Notes under the pieces: generated by a model | Databases searched by the model: none | What the model was told of the DNA's origin: nothing | What the model saw: the letters and a program-made list of their open reading frames with translations, nothing else | Origin: Craterostigma plantagineum | Taxonomy: Eukaryota; Streptophyta; Magnoliopsida; Lamiales; Linderniaceae | Length of the DNA: 64,000 bases | NCBI GenBank assembly: GCA_027422505.1 | Contig: JAPQWV010000325.1 | Coordinates: forward strand, 496,001-560,000 | Direction: 5' to 3' | In this document: positions 51,664-63,400 of the stretch, piece after piece | How the letters are laid out: each line of letters opens with the position of its first letter | How positions within the stretch are numbered: the stretch's first letter is position 1 | Translations under genes and position numbers: made by a program

Positions 51664-52240
51664 ATCTCAATCACATAGTGCGCCTTAGTCCTAACCTCAC
51701 TACTCATACAATCCGACGACCATCAATCGGTCATAAACTACCCCACTCAACATCACTATACAATATTACCGTGACTCCGCACAGTTCTCTCTTCTCGTAC
51801 CATGTGTATGCAAATGTCGTGCAAGTAGAATGCAACATATAAAATGCATCATATTAAATAACAACATATCGGCCCGAGATATAATTTTGGCCCGATCTCA
51901 AAAACTATCATACACCAAATAATTCGGGCCCGAAACCCGCGTTCCGATTTAATCGGCCCGAAACCTTAACCACCGAAACTCTCCCCGAAATTTCACTAAG
52001 AGTTCCCAAAATTTAATCCTTTTCACTTTAAGAATCTAAGTTCACAATTAGTCCCTAATTTAATATATTTCAAAATTCTAACATCCAACTTTCAAAATAT
52101 CACTTAAATTTCTAATTTAAAATATCTTTCTGAATTTTACACTTAAAACCCCAAAATCTCATAATTTACTTTTCAGGACCCGAAAATTTTCCTAAGTTTC
52201 AGATCTGCCCCGAATCTTTAAAAATTTCAGATTTGCCCCG

Positions 52241-52640
52241 AAAGCTTTATATTTCTTTAAAAATCTCCCCCCTTCGGATTTTTACATTCTCAGCCCCTAG
52301 ATTTTTAAAACTTTTCAATCTAGTCCCCGAATGTTTGAAAATTACACAAAGGACCCCGATTATTTATTCCAATTTCAAATCTGCCACAAAAGCTTTATAC
52401 TTCTTTAAAAATCTCCCTTGTTCGGATTTTACATTCTCAGCCCCCAGATTTTTATAACTTTTCTAATTTAATACTCGAATTTTTGAAAATTACACAAAGA
52501 ACCCCAATTATTTATTCCGAAGTTTAAATCTGTCATAAAAGCATTATATTTCTTTAAAAATATAGCCTATTCATAATTTTACAACACAGACTCCCTGGAT
52601 TTTGTAAAATTTCGATTAAGTGCCAAAATTTTAAAAATAA
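52241..52640. repeat. Tandem repeat of about 148 bp, 2.6 copies, inside the gypsy LTR
   Basis: AAAGCTTTAT, AAAGCTTTAT and AAAGCATTAT start at 52241, 52389 and 52538 (148 and 149 bp apart). Each is followed by TTCTTTAAAAAT, then an ATTTTTACATTCTCAGCCCC-like segment, GAAAATTACACAAAG and TTATTTATTCC. The third copy is the most diverged and incomplete. An open frame across the first unit boundary is a by-product. Confidence 0.8.
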
Positions 52641-53152
52641 CTATTTTATACGGCTGTTTTGCGACAGTTCGAATTTCTCAATGATCACAGGTTAAACGAT
52701 GTCCGATGGACCTGAAATTTTAACTATAGATAAAGAACTTGCAAATCCTAATTCTGGCCGAAGGGATTTTTAATCCGAGTTCTATATTGTGAGATATGAA
52801 TTTTTTACCCTCTTGGCCGAAATGGATAAAGAAAACCCTAGAAAACACTAATCCTCCCCAAGTTTTGTTCTATCCTCTTAATCACCACTTCTCTAACTCT
52901 CTTCTTATGTTTCATGGACCTAAACTTCATAAAGATTAAGGTATTAGGCTGGTCGAATTTCAGCATGTAAGCATTATCACGAAAATCATGCAAGAACTTC
53001 ACGTTTAGCACATAAACATATATAAATTCGAAAGAGAACATGCAATACGTAAGATCTCGACCCAAATTTGGTTTACGCATGTAGGTGATCTTCACCTACC
53101 TCATTTCCGTAATCCCGAGACCCTAGAGTTTTGATCCCGATCTTTCCGAAGG

Positions 53153-53345
53153 TTTTTTTTCTCCTCCCTTTCTTTTCTTCTCTTCTTCCCTCCTTTTTCT
53201 TTCTTTTTTTCTTTTTCTCCTTTCTTTCCTTCTCCCTCTCTTTTCTTTCTTTTTTTCTCTCTTTTTCCTTCTTTCCTCTCTTCTCTCCCTCACGTCTTCT
53301 CCCTCTCTCTTTGTTTCTTTTCTTTTTTCTTTTTTTTTTTATTTT
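53153..53345. repeat. Long polypyrimidine run inside the gypsy LTR
   Basis: Almost uninterrupted C/T sequence for about 190 bases (mostly TTTCTTTT, CTCC, TTCC units), followed to about 53700 by T- and ATT-rich low-complexity sequence. The plus-strand frame over it, at 53131-53613, is a run of Phe, Leu and Ser codons produced by the composition and not a membrane protein. Confidence 0.85.
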
Positions 53346-53942
53346 CTCCTCACTCTTTCTTTACTTTATTTATTATTATTGTGTCTTTATGAGATGTGTT
53401 TTAGGTGTAGTCTTTTGTTTTTATTTCATAATGCACATTTGGTTTTTGGTTGTATTAGGTGTTTTCTTGTCCTCTCTTTTTTTCTTTAATTTGTTAGTGG
53501 TTAATTTTTTTTATTTTTATTGTTCTTATTTAATTTTATTGTACCAAACTCACATGGAGGTGTCATTATTATTATTTTTTTTATTTTGTTTTCGTCCTCT
53601 TTTATTTAATTAATTTTATTATTATTATTATTTTTTATTTTATTTTATTTTATTTTTAATTGGGCAAAATCCCAACCTTTTATTCATCTCATAAACCTAG
53701 GCCATTATTTTCTTTATTTGGCCCATAATTAATTTTTCGGTCCATTTATAACTTTATTTATTTACTTATTTATGTTTTTTATTTGGGCTTTCATTTATTT
53801 CTTTCGGCCATTTAAATTTTTCGGGCCCAATTGTAAATTTTTGGCCCGATTCGAAAAGAAATCTTTTCTTGTTCGAAACTTGATTTCGCCCATTTTGAAT
53901 ATTTTTTTGAAGTAATCCCGTATATATTTTGCGGGTATTACA

Positions 53943-53955
53943 TACTTCCCCCCTT
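53943..53955 (-). promoter_or_regulatory. Polypurine tract of the gypsy element
   Basis: On the minus strand it reads AAGGGGGGAAGTA immediately before the LTR start TGTAATACC, as expected for the plus-strand primer of a Ty3/gypsy element. Confidence 0.85.
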
Positions 53956-54291
53956 ATAAGAATTTCGTCCCCGAAATTACAGTACAGAGAATAACTCGGG
54001 GTACTTCTCTCTCATCTCATCCTCGCGTTTTCCCAAGTGGCTTCTCCCAATACTTGGTTCCGTCACAAGACCTTCACGGGGGTATATTCTTATTCTCGTT
54101 CATCACAATTTCCATCGGTCTTTCTTCATAGCTCAAGTCTGACTTCAATCGTTGATGAAGTGATTCGCCCTGCACTTCATGGCTCAGGTCTGGGACGTAC
54201 TTCGTAATGTAGATACATGGAAAACGTCATGAACTTGTGCGAGCGATGTGGGCAATTCGAGTTGATATGACACTTCTCCAACTCGTTTCGC
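53943..54291 (-). pseudogene. 3' end of chromovirus pol (chromodomain end), frameshifted
   Basis: Minus-strand translation in changing frames gives pieces characteristic of the integrase C-terminus and chromodomain of plant chromoviruses: VHDVFHVS, DLSYEERP, EATWE, EKYPELF and finally NFGDEIL next to the polypurine tract. Stops and frameshifts separate these pieces; for example, the frame changes directly after TWE. It is about 350 bp long, where the full pol is several kilobases. It cannot encode a working protein. The upstream cut at 54291 is where satellite resumes. Confidence 0.8.
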
Positions 54292-54299
54292 ACATTAAA

Positions 54300-56879
54300 A
54301 TTCTAGATAATCAAGTTGGATTACCATAAGAATTTGAATCAGGGTCGTCTGACTTGTCAATCGAAGTTATAGTCAAAATTGTGCAGACTGTCGGTTTCGG
54401 CCGATTCCACACGGACAGCAACCCTAAGTTAGAATTCGGCAAATTTTCAAGGTCGATGGACTTCGAATCGGGACTAACGTAAAAAATAAAAATTCTAGAT
54501 AATCAAGTTGACTTTCCAGAAGAATTTGAATCAGGGTCGTCCGACTTGTCAATCGATAGTCATAGTCAAAATTGTGCAGAGTGCCGGTTTCGGCCGATTC
54601 CACTCGGACAGCAACCCTAAGTTAGAATTCGGCGAATTTTCATGGTCGATGGACTTCGAATAGGGACTAACGTAAGAAATACAAATTCTAGATAATCAAG
54701 TTGCCTTTCCGTAGGAATTTGAATCAGGGTTCTCCGACTTGTCAATCGAAAGTTATAGTCAAAATCGTGCAGACTGTCGATTTAGGTCGATTCCACTCGG
54801 ACAGCAACCCTATGTCAGAATCGGGCGATTTTTCGAGGTCGATGGACTTCGAATCGGGACTAAATTAAAACATAAAAATTCTAGATAATCAAGTTGACTT
54901 TCCAGAAGAATTTGAATCAGGGTCGTCCGACTTGTCAATCGATAGTCATAGTCAAAATTGTGCAGACTGCCGGTTTCGGCCGATTCCACTCGGACTGCAA
55001 CCCTAAGTTAGAATTCGGCGAATTTTCATGGTCGATGGACTTCGAATAGGGACTAACGTAAGAAATACAAATTCTAGATAATCAAGTTGCCTTTCCGTAG
55101 GAATTTGAATCAGGGTTCTCCGACTTGTCAATCGAAAGTTATAGTCAAAATCGTACAGACTGCCGATTTAGGTCGATTCCACTCGGACAGCAACCCTATG
55201 TCAGAATCGGGCGATTTTCGAGGTCGATGGACTTCGAATCGGGACTAACTTAAAACATAAAAATTCTAGGTAATCAAGTTATAGTCAAAACCGTGCAGAC
55301 TACCGGTTTAAGCCGCTTCCACTCAGACAATAAAGTCAGAATCGGGCGAATTTTCGAAGTCGATGGACTTCGAATCGGTACTAATTTAAAACAAACAAAT
55401 TCTAGATAATCAAGTTGGTTTTCCGAAAGAATTTGAATCAGTGTCGTCCGACTTGTCAATCGAAAGTTATAGTCAAAATTGTGCAGACTGCCGATTTAGG
55501 CCGATTCCACTCGGACAGCAACCCTATGTTAGAATCGGGCGATTTTTCGAGGTCGATGGACTTCGAATCGGGACTAACTTAAAACATTAAAATTCTAGAT
55601 AATCAAGTTGGATTACCATAAGAATTTGAATCAGGGTCGTCTGACTTGTCAATCGAAGTTATAGTCAAAATTGTGCAGACTGCCGGTTTCGGCCGATTCC
55701 ACACGGACAGCAACCCTAAGTTAGAATTCGGCAAATTTTCAAGGTCGATGGACTTCGAATCGGGACTAACGTAAAAAATAAAAATTCTAGATAATCAAGT
55801 TGACTTTCCAGAAGAATTTGAATCAGGGTCGTCCGACTTGTCAATCGATAGTCATAGTCAAAATTGTGCAGAGTGCCGGTTTCGGCCGATTCCACTCGGA
55901 CAGCAACCCTAAGTTAGAATTCGGCGAATTTTCATGGTCGATGGACTTCGAATAGGGACTAACGCAAGAAATACAAATTCTAGATAATCAAGTTGCCTTT
56001 CTGTAGGAATTTGAATCAGGGTTCTCCGACTTGTCAATCGAAAGTTATAGTCAAAATCGTGCAGACTGTCGATTTAGGTCGATTCCACTCGGACAGCAAC
56101 CCTATGTCAGAATCGGGCGATTTTCGAGGTCGATGGACTTCGAATCGGGACTAAATTAAAACATAAAAATTCTAGATAATCAAGTTGACTTTCCAGAAGA
56201 ATTTGAATCAGGGTCGTCCGACTTGTCAATCGATAGTCATAGTCAAAATTGTGCAGACTGCCGGTTTCGGCCGATTCCACTCGGACTGCAACCCTAAGTT
56301 AGAATTCGGCGAATTTTCATGGTCGATGGACTTCGAATAGGGACTAACGTAAGAAATACAAATTCTAGATAATCAAGTTGCCTTTCCGTAGGAATTTGAA
56401 TCAGGGTTCTCCGACTTGTCAATCGAAAGTTATAGTCAAAATCGTGCAGACTGCCGATTTAGGTCGATTCCACTCGGACAGCAACCCTATGTCAGAATCG
56501 GGCGATTTTTCGAGGTCGATGGACTTCGAATCGGGACTAACTTAAAACATAAAAATTCAAAGTAATCAAGTTATAGTCAAAACCGTGCAGACTACCGGTT
56601 TAAGCCGCTTCCACTCGGACAACAAAGTCAGAATCGGGCGAATTTTCGAAGTCGATGGACTTCGAATCGGTACTAATTTAAAACAAACAAATTCTAGATA
56701 ATCAAGTTGGTTTTCCGAAAGAATTTGAATCAGTGTCGTCCGACTTGTCAATCGAAAGTTATAGTCAAAATTGTGCAGACTGCCGATTTAGGCCGATTCC
56801 ACTCGGACAGCAACCCTAAGAATCGGGCGATTTTTCGAGGTCGATGGACTTCGAATCGGGACTAACTTAAAACATTAAA
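54300..56879. repeat. 7-mer HOR, two copies (1292 and 1288 bp)
   Basis: Order A''-A-B-A-B-cs-Ds. A'' starts at 54300, 55592 and 56880. Both copies have CGGACTGCAACC in the second A, a mark not seen elsewhere in the blocks I compared. Short C monomers start near 55263 and 56557 (the second has the altered start ATTCAAAGTAATC). In the second copy the Ds monomer has lost the TGTCAG segment (CCCTAAGAATCGGG). Confidence 0.88.
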
Positions 56880-57449
56880 ATTCTAGATAATCAAGTTGGA
56901 TTACCATAAGAGTTTGAATCAGGGTCGTCTGACTTGTGAATCGAAGTTATAGTCAAAATTGTGGAGACTGCCGGTTTCGGCCGATTCCACACGGACAGCA
57001 ACCCTAAGTTAGAATTCGGCAAATTTTCAAGGTCGATGGACTTCGAATCGAGACTAACGTAAAAAATAAAAATTCTAGATAATCAAGTTGTCTTTCCAAA
57101 GGAATTTGAATCAGGGTTGTCCGACTTGTCAATCGAAAGTTATAGTCAAAATCGTGCTGACTGCCGATTTAGGCCGATTCCACTCGGACAGCAACCCTAT
57201 GTCAGAATCGGGCGATTTTCGAGGTCGATGGACTTCGAATCGGGACTAACTTAAAACATGAAATTCTAGGTAATCAAGTTGAATTTCCAGAAGAATTTGA
57301 ATCAGGGTCGTCCGATTTGTCAAGTTATAGTCAAAATCGTGCAGACTGTCGGTTTAAGCCGCTTCCACTCGGACAACAACCCTAAGTCAGAATCGGGCGA
57401 ATTTTCGAGGTCGAGGGACTTCGAATCGGTACTAATTTAAAACAAACAA
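56880..57449. repeat. A''-B''-C2 transition
   Basis: Three monomers join the 7-mer block to the following 8-mer block. The C2 here has GAATTTCCAGAAG instead of the GAATTTCCTGAAG seen further left, and GGTACTAATTT instead of GGTACAAATTT. Confidence 0.8.
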
Positions 57450-60400
57450 ATGCTAGATAATCAAGTTGGCTTTCCAAAGGAATTTGAATCAGTGTCGTCC
57501 GACTTGTCAATCGAAAGTTATAGTCAAAATGTGCAGACTGCCAGTTTAGGCCGATTCCACTCGGATAGCAACCCTATGTCAGAATCGAGCGATTTTTCGA
57601 GATCGATGGACTTCAAATCGGGACTAAATTAAAACATAAAAATTTTAGAAATCAAGTTGACTTTCCAGAAGAATTTGAATCAGGGTCGTCCGACTTGTCA
57701 ATCGATAGTCATAGTCAAAATTGTGCAGACTGCCGGTTTCGGCCGATTCCACTCGGACAGCAACCCTAAGTTAGAATTCGGCGAATTTTCATGGTCGATG
57801 GACTTTGAATAGGGACTAACGTAAGAAATACAAATTCTAGATAATCAAGTGGTCTTTCCATAGGAATTTGAATCAGGGTCGTCCGACTTGTCAATCGTAA
57901 GTTATAGTCAAAATCGTGCAGACTGCCGATTTAGGTCGATTCCACTCGGACAGCAACCCTATGTCAGAATCGGGCGATTTTTCGAGGTCGATGGACTTCG
58001 AATCGGGACTAACTTAAAACAAAAAATCTAGGTAATCAAGTTGACTTTCCAGAAGAATTTTGATCAGGGTCGTCCGATTTGTCAAGTTATAGTCAATACC
58101 GTGCAGACTGCCGGTTTAAGCCACTTCCATTCGGACAACAAAGTCAGAATCGGGCAAATTTTCGAGGTCGATGGACTTCGAATCGGTACTAATTTAAAAC
58201 AAACAAATTCTAGATAATCAAGTTGTTTTTCCAAACGAATTTGAATCAGTGTCGTCCGACTTGTCAATCGAAAGTTATAGTCAAAATTGTGCAGACTGCC
58301 GATTTAGGCCGATTCCACTCGGACAGCAACCATATGTCAGAATCGGGCGATTTTTCGAGGTCGATGGACTTCGAATCGGGACTAACTTAAAACATTAAAA
58401 TTTTAGATAGTCAAGTTGGATTACCATAAGAATTTGAATCAGGGTCGTCTGACTTGTCAATCGAAGTTATAGTCAAAATTGTGCAGACTGCCGGTTTCGG
58501 CCGATTCCACACGGACAGCAACCCTAAGTTAGAATTCGGCAAATTTTCAAGGTCGATGGACTTCGAATCGGGACTAACGTAAAAAATACAAATTCTAGAT
58601 AATCAAGTTGTCTTTCCAAAGGAATTTGAATCAGGGTTGTCCGACTTGTCAATCGAAAGTTGTAGTCAAAATCGTGCAGACTGCCGATTTAGGTCGATTC
58701 CACTCGGACAGCAACCCTATGTCAGAATCGGGCGATTTTTCGAGGTTGATGGACTTCGAATCGGGACTAACTTAAAACATAAAAATTCTAGGTAATCAAG
58801 TTGAATTTCCATAAGAATTTGAATCAGGGTCGTCCGATTTGTCAAGTTATAGTCAAAATCGTGCAGACTGTCGGTTTAAGCCGCTTCCACTCGGACAACA
58901 ACCCTAAGTCAGAATCGGGCGAATTTTCGAGGTCGAGGGACTAGGAATCGGTACTAATTTAAAACAAACAAATGCTAGATAATCAAGTTGGCTTTCCAAA
59001 GGAATTTGAAACAGTGTCGTCCGACTTGTCAATCGAAAGTTATAGTCAAAATGTGCAGACTGCCGGTTTAGGCCGATTCCACTCGGATAGCAACCCTATG
59101 TCAGAATCGAGCGATTTTTCGAGATCGATGGACTTCGAATCGGGACTAAATTAAAACATAAAAATTCTAGATAATCAAGTTGACTTTACAGAAGAATTTG
59201 AATCAGGGTCGTCCGACTTGTCAATCGATAGTCATAGTCAAAATTGTGCAGACTGCCGGTTTCGGCCGATTCCACTCGGACAGCAACCCTAAGTTAGAAT
59301 TCGGCGAATTTTCATGGTCGATGGACTTTGAATAGGGACTAACGTAAGAAATACAAATAATTAAGTGGTCTTTCCATAGGAATTTGAATCAGGGTCGTCC
59401 GACTTGTCAATCGTAAGTTATAGTCAAAATCGTGCAGACTTCCGATTTAGGTCGATTCCACTCGGACAGCAACCCTACGTCAGAATCGGGCGATTTTTCG
59501 AGGTCGATGGACTTCGAATCGGGACTAACTTAAAACAAAAATTCTAGGTAATCAAGTTGACTTTCCAGAAGAATTTGAATCAGGGTCGTCCGATTTGTCA
59601 AGTTATAGTCAAAACCGTGCAGACTGCCGGTTTAAGCCGCTTCCACTCGGACAACAAAGTCAGAATCGGGCGAATTTTCGAGGTCGATGGACTTCGAATC
59701 GGTACTAATTTAAAACAAACAAATTCTAGATAATCAAGTTGGTTTTCCAAACGAATTTGAATCAGTGTCGTCCGACTTGTCAATCGAAAGTTATAGTCAA
59801 AATTGTGCAGACTGCCGATTTAGGCCGATTCCACTCGGACAGCAACCCTATGTCAGAATCGGGCGATTTTTCGAGGTCGATGGACTTCGAATCGGGACTA
59901 ACTTAAAACATTAAAATTCTAGATATTCAAGTTGGATTACCATAAGAATTTGAATCAGGGTCGTCTGACTTGTCAATCGAAGTTATAGTCAAAATTGTGC
60001 AGACTGCCGGTTTCGGCCGATTCCACACGGACAGCAACCCTAAGTTAGAATTCGGCAAATTTTCAAGGTCGATGGACTTCGAATCGGGACTAACGTAAAA
60101 AATAAAAATTCTAGATAATCAAGTTGTCTTTCCAAAGGAATTTGAATCAGGGTTGTCCGACTTGTCAATCGAAAGTTATAGTCAAAATCGTGCAGACTGC
60201 CGATTTAGGTCGATTCCACTCGGACAGCAACCCTATGTCAGAATCGGGCGATTTTTCGAGGTCGATGGACTTCGAATCGGGACTAACTTAAAACATAAAA
60301 ATTCTAGGTAATCAAGTTGAATTTCCAGAAGAATTTGAATCAGGGTCGTCCGATTTGTCAAGTTATAGTCAAAATCGTGCAGACTGTCGGTTTAAGCCGC

Positions 60401-60486
60401 TTCCACTCGGACAACAACCCTAAGTCAGAATCGGGCGAATTTTCGAGGTCGAGGGACTTCGAATCGGTACTAATTTAAAACAACCA
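57450..60486. repeat. Second type of 8-mer HOR, two copies (1522 and 1515 bp)
   Basis: Order D-A-B'-C-Ds-A''-B''-C2, starting at 57450 and 58972 with the next D at 60487. Both copies share private marks: GTGGTCTTTCCATAGG in B', AATCGTAAGTTATAG, AGAATCGAGCG in D, and CCAAACGAATTTG in Ds. It is close in length to the 7.7-20.6 kb 8-mer but made of different monomer variants. In the second copy B' has lost part of its start (ACAAATAATTAAGTGG near 59355). Confidence 0.85.
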
Positions 60487-63400
60487 AATGCTGGATAATC
60501 AAGTTGGCTTTGCAAAGGAATTTTAATCAGTGTCGTCCGAGTTGTCAATCGAAAGTTATAGTCAAAATGTGCAGACTGCCGGTTTAGGCCGATTCCACTC
60601 GGATAGCAACCCTATGTCAGAATCGGGCGATTTTTCGAGATCGATGGACTTCGAATCGGGACTAAATTAAAACATAAAAATTCTAGATAATCAAGTTGAC
60701 TTTCCAGAAGAATTTGAATCAGGGTCGTCCGATTTGTCAAGTTATAGTCAAAACCGTGCAGACTGCCGGTTTAAGCCGCTTCCACTCGGACAACAAAGTC
60801 AGAATCGGGCAAATTTTCGAGATCGATGGACTTCGAATCGGTACTAATTTAAAACAAACAAATTCTAGATAATCAAGTTGGTTTTCCAAAAGAATTTGAA
60901 TCAGTGTCGTCCGACTTGTCAATCGAAAGTTATAGTCAAAATTGTGCAGACTGCCGATTGATGCCGATTCCACTCGGACAGCAACCCTATGTCAGAATCG
61001 GGCGATTTTTCGAGGTCGATGGACTTCGAATTGGGACTAACTTAAAACATTAAAATCCTAGATAATCAAGTTGGATTTCCATAAGAATTTGAATCAGGGT
61101 CTTCTGACTTGTCAATCGAAGTTATAGTCAAAATTGTGTAGACTGCCGGTTTCGGCCGATTCCACACGGACAGCAACCCTAAGTTAGAATTCGGCGAATT
61201 TTCAAGGTCGATGGACTTCGAATCGGGACTAACGTAAAAAATAAAAATTCTAGATAATCAATTTGTCTTTCCAAAGGAATTTGAATCAGGGTTGTCTGAC
61301 TTGTCAATCGAAAGTTATAGTCAAAATCGTGCAGACTGACGATTTAGGTCGATTCCACTCGGACAGCAACCCAATGTTAGAATCGGGCGATTTTTCGAGG
61401 TCGATGGACTTCGTATCGGGACTACTTAAAACATAAAATTCTAGTCAAAATCGTGCAGACTGCCGGTTTAAGCCGCTTTCACTCGGACAACAACCCTAAG
61501 TCAGAATCGGGAGAATTTTCGAGGTCGATGGACTTCGAATCGATAGTAATTTAAAACAAACAAATTCTAGATAATCAAGTTGGCTTTCCATAGGAATTTG
61601 AATCAGTGTCGTCCGACTTGTCAATCAAAAGTTATAGCCAAAATCGTGCAGACTGCTGGTTTAGGCCGATTCCACTCGGACAACAACCCTATGTCAGAAT
61701 CGGGCGTTTTTTCGAGGTCGATGGACTTCGAATTGGGACTAACTTAAAACATAAAAATTCTTGATAATCAAGTTGGCTTTCCATAAGGATCTGAATCAAG
61801 GTCTTCTGACTTGTCAATCGATAGTTATAGTCAAAATTGTGCAGACTGCCGGTTTCGGCCGATTCCACTCGAACAACAACCCTAAGTTAGAATTCAGCGA
61901 ATTTTCAAGGTCGATGGACTTCGAATAGGGACTAACATAAAAAATACAAATTCTAGATAATCAAGTTGTCTTTCCATAGGAATTTGAATCAGGGTTGTCC
62001 GACTTGTCAATCGAAAGTTATAGTCAAAATCGTACAGACTGCCGATTTAGGACGATTCCACTCGGACAGCAACCCTATGTCAGAATCGGGCGATTTTTCG
62101 AGGTCGATGGACTTCGAATCGGGACTAACTTAAAACATAAAAATTCTAGGTAATCAAGTTGACTTTCCAGAAGAATTTTAATCAGGGTCGTCCAATTTGT
62201 CAAGTTATAGTCAAAACCGTGCAGACTGCCGGTTTAAGCCTCTTCCACTCGGACAACAAAGTCAGAATCGGGCAAATTTTCGAGGTCAACGGACTTCGAA
62301 TCGGTACTAATTTAAAACAAACAAATTCTAGATAATCAAGTTGGCCTTCCAAGAGAATTTGAATCAGTGTCGTCCGACTTGTCAATCAAAAGTTATAGTC
62401 AAAATCGTGCAGACTGTCGGTATGGGCCGATTCCACTCGGACAACAACCCTATGTCAGAATCGGGCGATTGTTCGAGGTCGATGGACTTCGAATCGGAAC
62501 TAACTTAAAACATAAAAATTCTAGATAATCAAGTGGTCTTTCCATAGGAATTTGAATCAGGGTCGTCCGACTTGTCAATCGAAAGGTATAGTCAAAATCG
62601 GGCAATTTTTCGAGGTCGATGGACTTCGAATCGGGACTAACTTAAAACATTAAAATTCTAGATAATCAAGTTGACTTTCCGGAAGAATTTGAATCACGGT
62701 CGTCCGATTTGTCAAGTTATAGTCAAAATCGTGCAGACTGCCGATTTCGGCCGATTCCACTCGAACAGCAACCCTAAGTTAGAATTCGGCGAATTTTCAT
62801 GGTCGATGGACTTCGAATAGGGACTAACGTAAAAAATACAAATTCTAGATAATCAGAATCGGGCAAATTTTCGAGGTCGATGGACTTCGAATCGGTACTA
62901 ATTTAAACAAACAAATTCAAGATAATCAAGTTAACTTTTCAAAGGAATTTTAATAAGTGTCGTCCGGCTTGTCAATCGAAAGTTATAGTCAAAACGTGCA
63001 GACTGCCGGTTTATGCCGATTCCACTCGGACAGCAACCCTATGTCAGAATCGGGCGATTTTTCGAGGTCGATAGACTTCGAATCGGGACTAACTTAAAAC
63101 ATAAAAATTCTAGGTAATCAAGTTGACTTTCCAGAAGAATTTGAATCAGGGTCGTCCGATTTGTCAAGTTATAGTCAAAACCGTGCAGACTGCCGATTTG
63201 TCAAGTTAAAGTCAGAATCGGGCGAATTTTCGAGGTCGATGGACTTCGAATAGGTACTAATTTAAAACAAACAAATTCTAGATAATCAAGTTGGTTTTCC
63301 AAAAAATTTGAATAAGTGTCGTCCGACTTGTCAATCAAAAGTTATAGTCAAAATGGTGCAGACTGCCGATTTAGGCCGATTCCACTCGGACAGCAACCCT

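Larger units (their letters stand above)
51042..53942 (-). repeat. 3' LTR of the gypsy element (2901 bp)
   Basis: On the plus strand it begins TGTAACAACCCGACTTTC and ends TTTTGCGGGTATTACA. On the minus strand it therefore starts TGTAATACCCGC, a common start for plant chromovirus LTRs. It contains repeated GGGCCGAAGCCC motifs near 51150, 51225 and 51258, two tandem repeat sets, and a long pyrimidine run. There is no second copy in the window, so its age cannot be estimated here. Confidence 0.85.
51042..54291 (-). mobile_element. Truncated Ty3/gypsy chromovirus (Tekay/Del-like): 3' LTR plus pol remnant
   Basis: A 2901-bp sequence with TG...CA ends (51042-53942) is followed by a polypurine tract and a broken pol 3' end, all on the minus strand. 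The end of pol shows motifs typical of plant chromoviruses: EATWE, EKYPELF and NFGDEIL. The left edge is a clean LTR end against satellite. At the right edge, satellite resumes at about 54292 in the middle of the element, so the 5' LTR, gag and most of pol are gone. No target duplication is visible. Assignment to the Tekay/Del group rests on the long LTR and the NFGDEIL motif just before the polypurine tract, and is tentative. Confidence 0.85.

Noticed and set aside
53131..53613. 160-codon hydrophobic Phe/Leu/Ser-rich frame that could look like a membrane protein
   Set aside because: It lies over a polypyrimidine and T-rich low-complexity run inside a gypsy LTR, so the residues follow from composition alone.
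51042..53942. Solo LTR
   Set aside because: A polypurine tract and degraded pol sequence follow directly, and there is no target duplication, so it is a truncated element rather than an LTR-LTR recombinant.
1475..62385. Dozens of nearly identical 60-61-codon open frames on both strands in the satellite
   Set aside because: They recur at exactly the HOR spacing, overlap each other on opposite strands, and are opened or closed by single repeat variants. They are the satellite read in frame, not genes.
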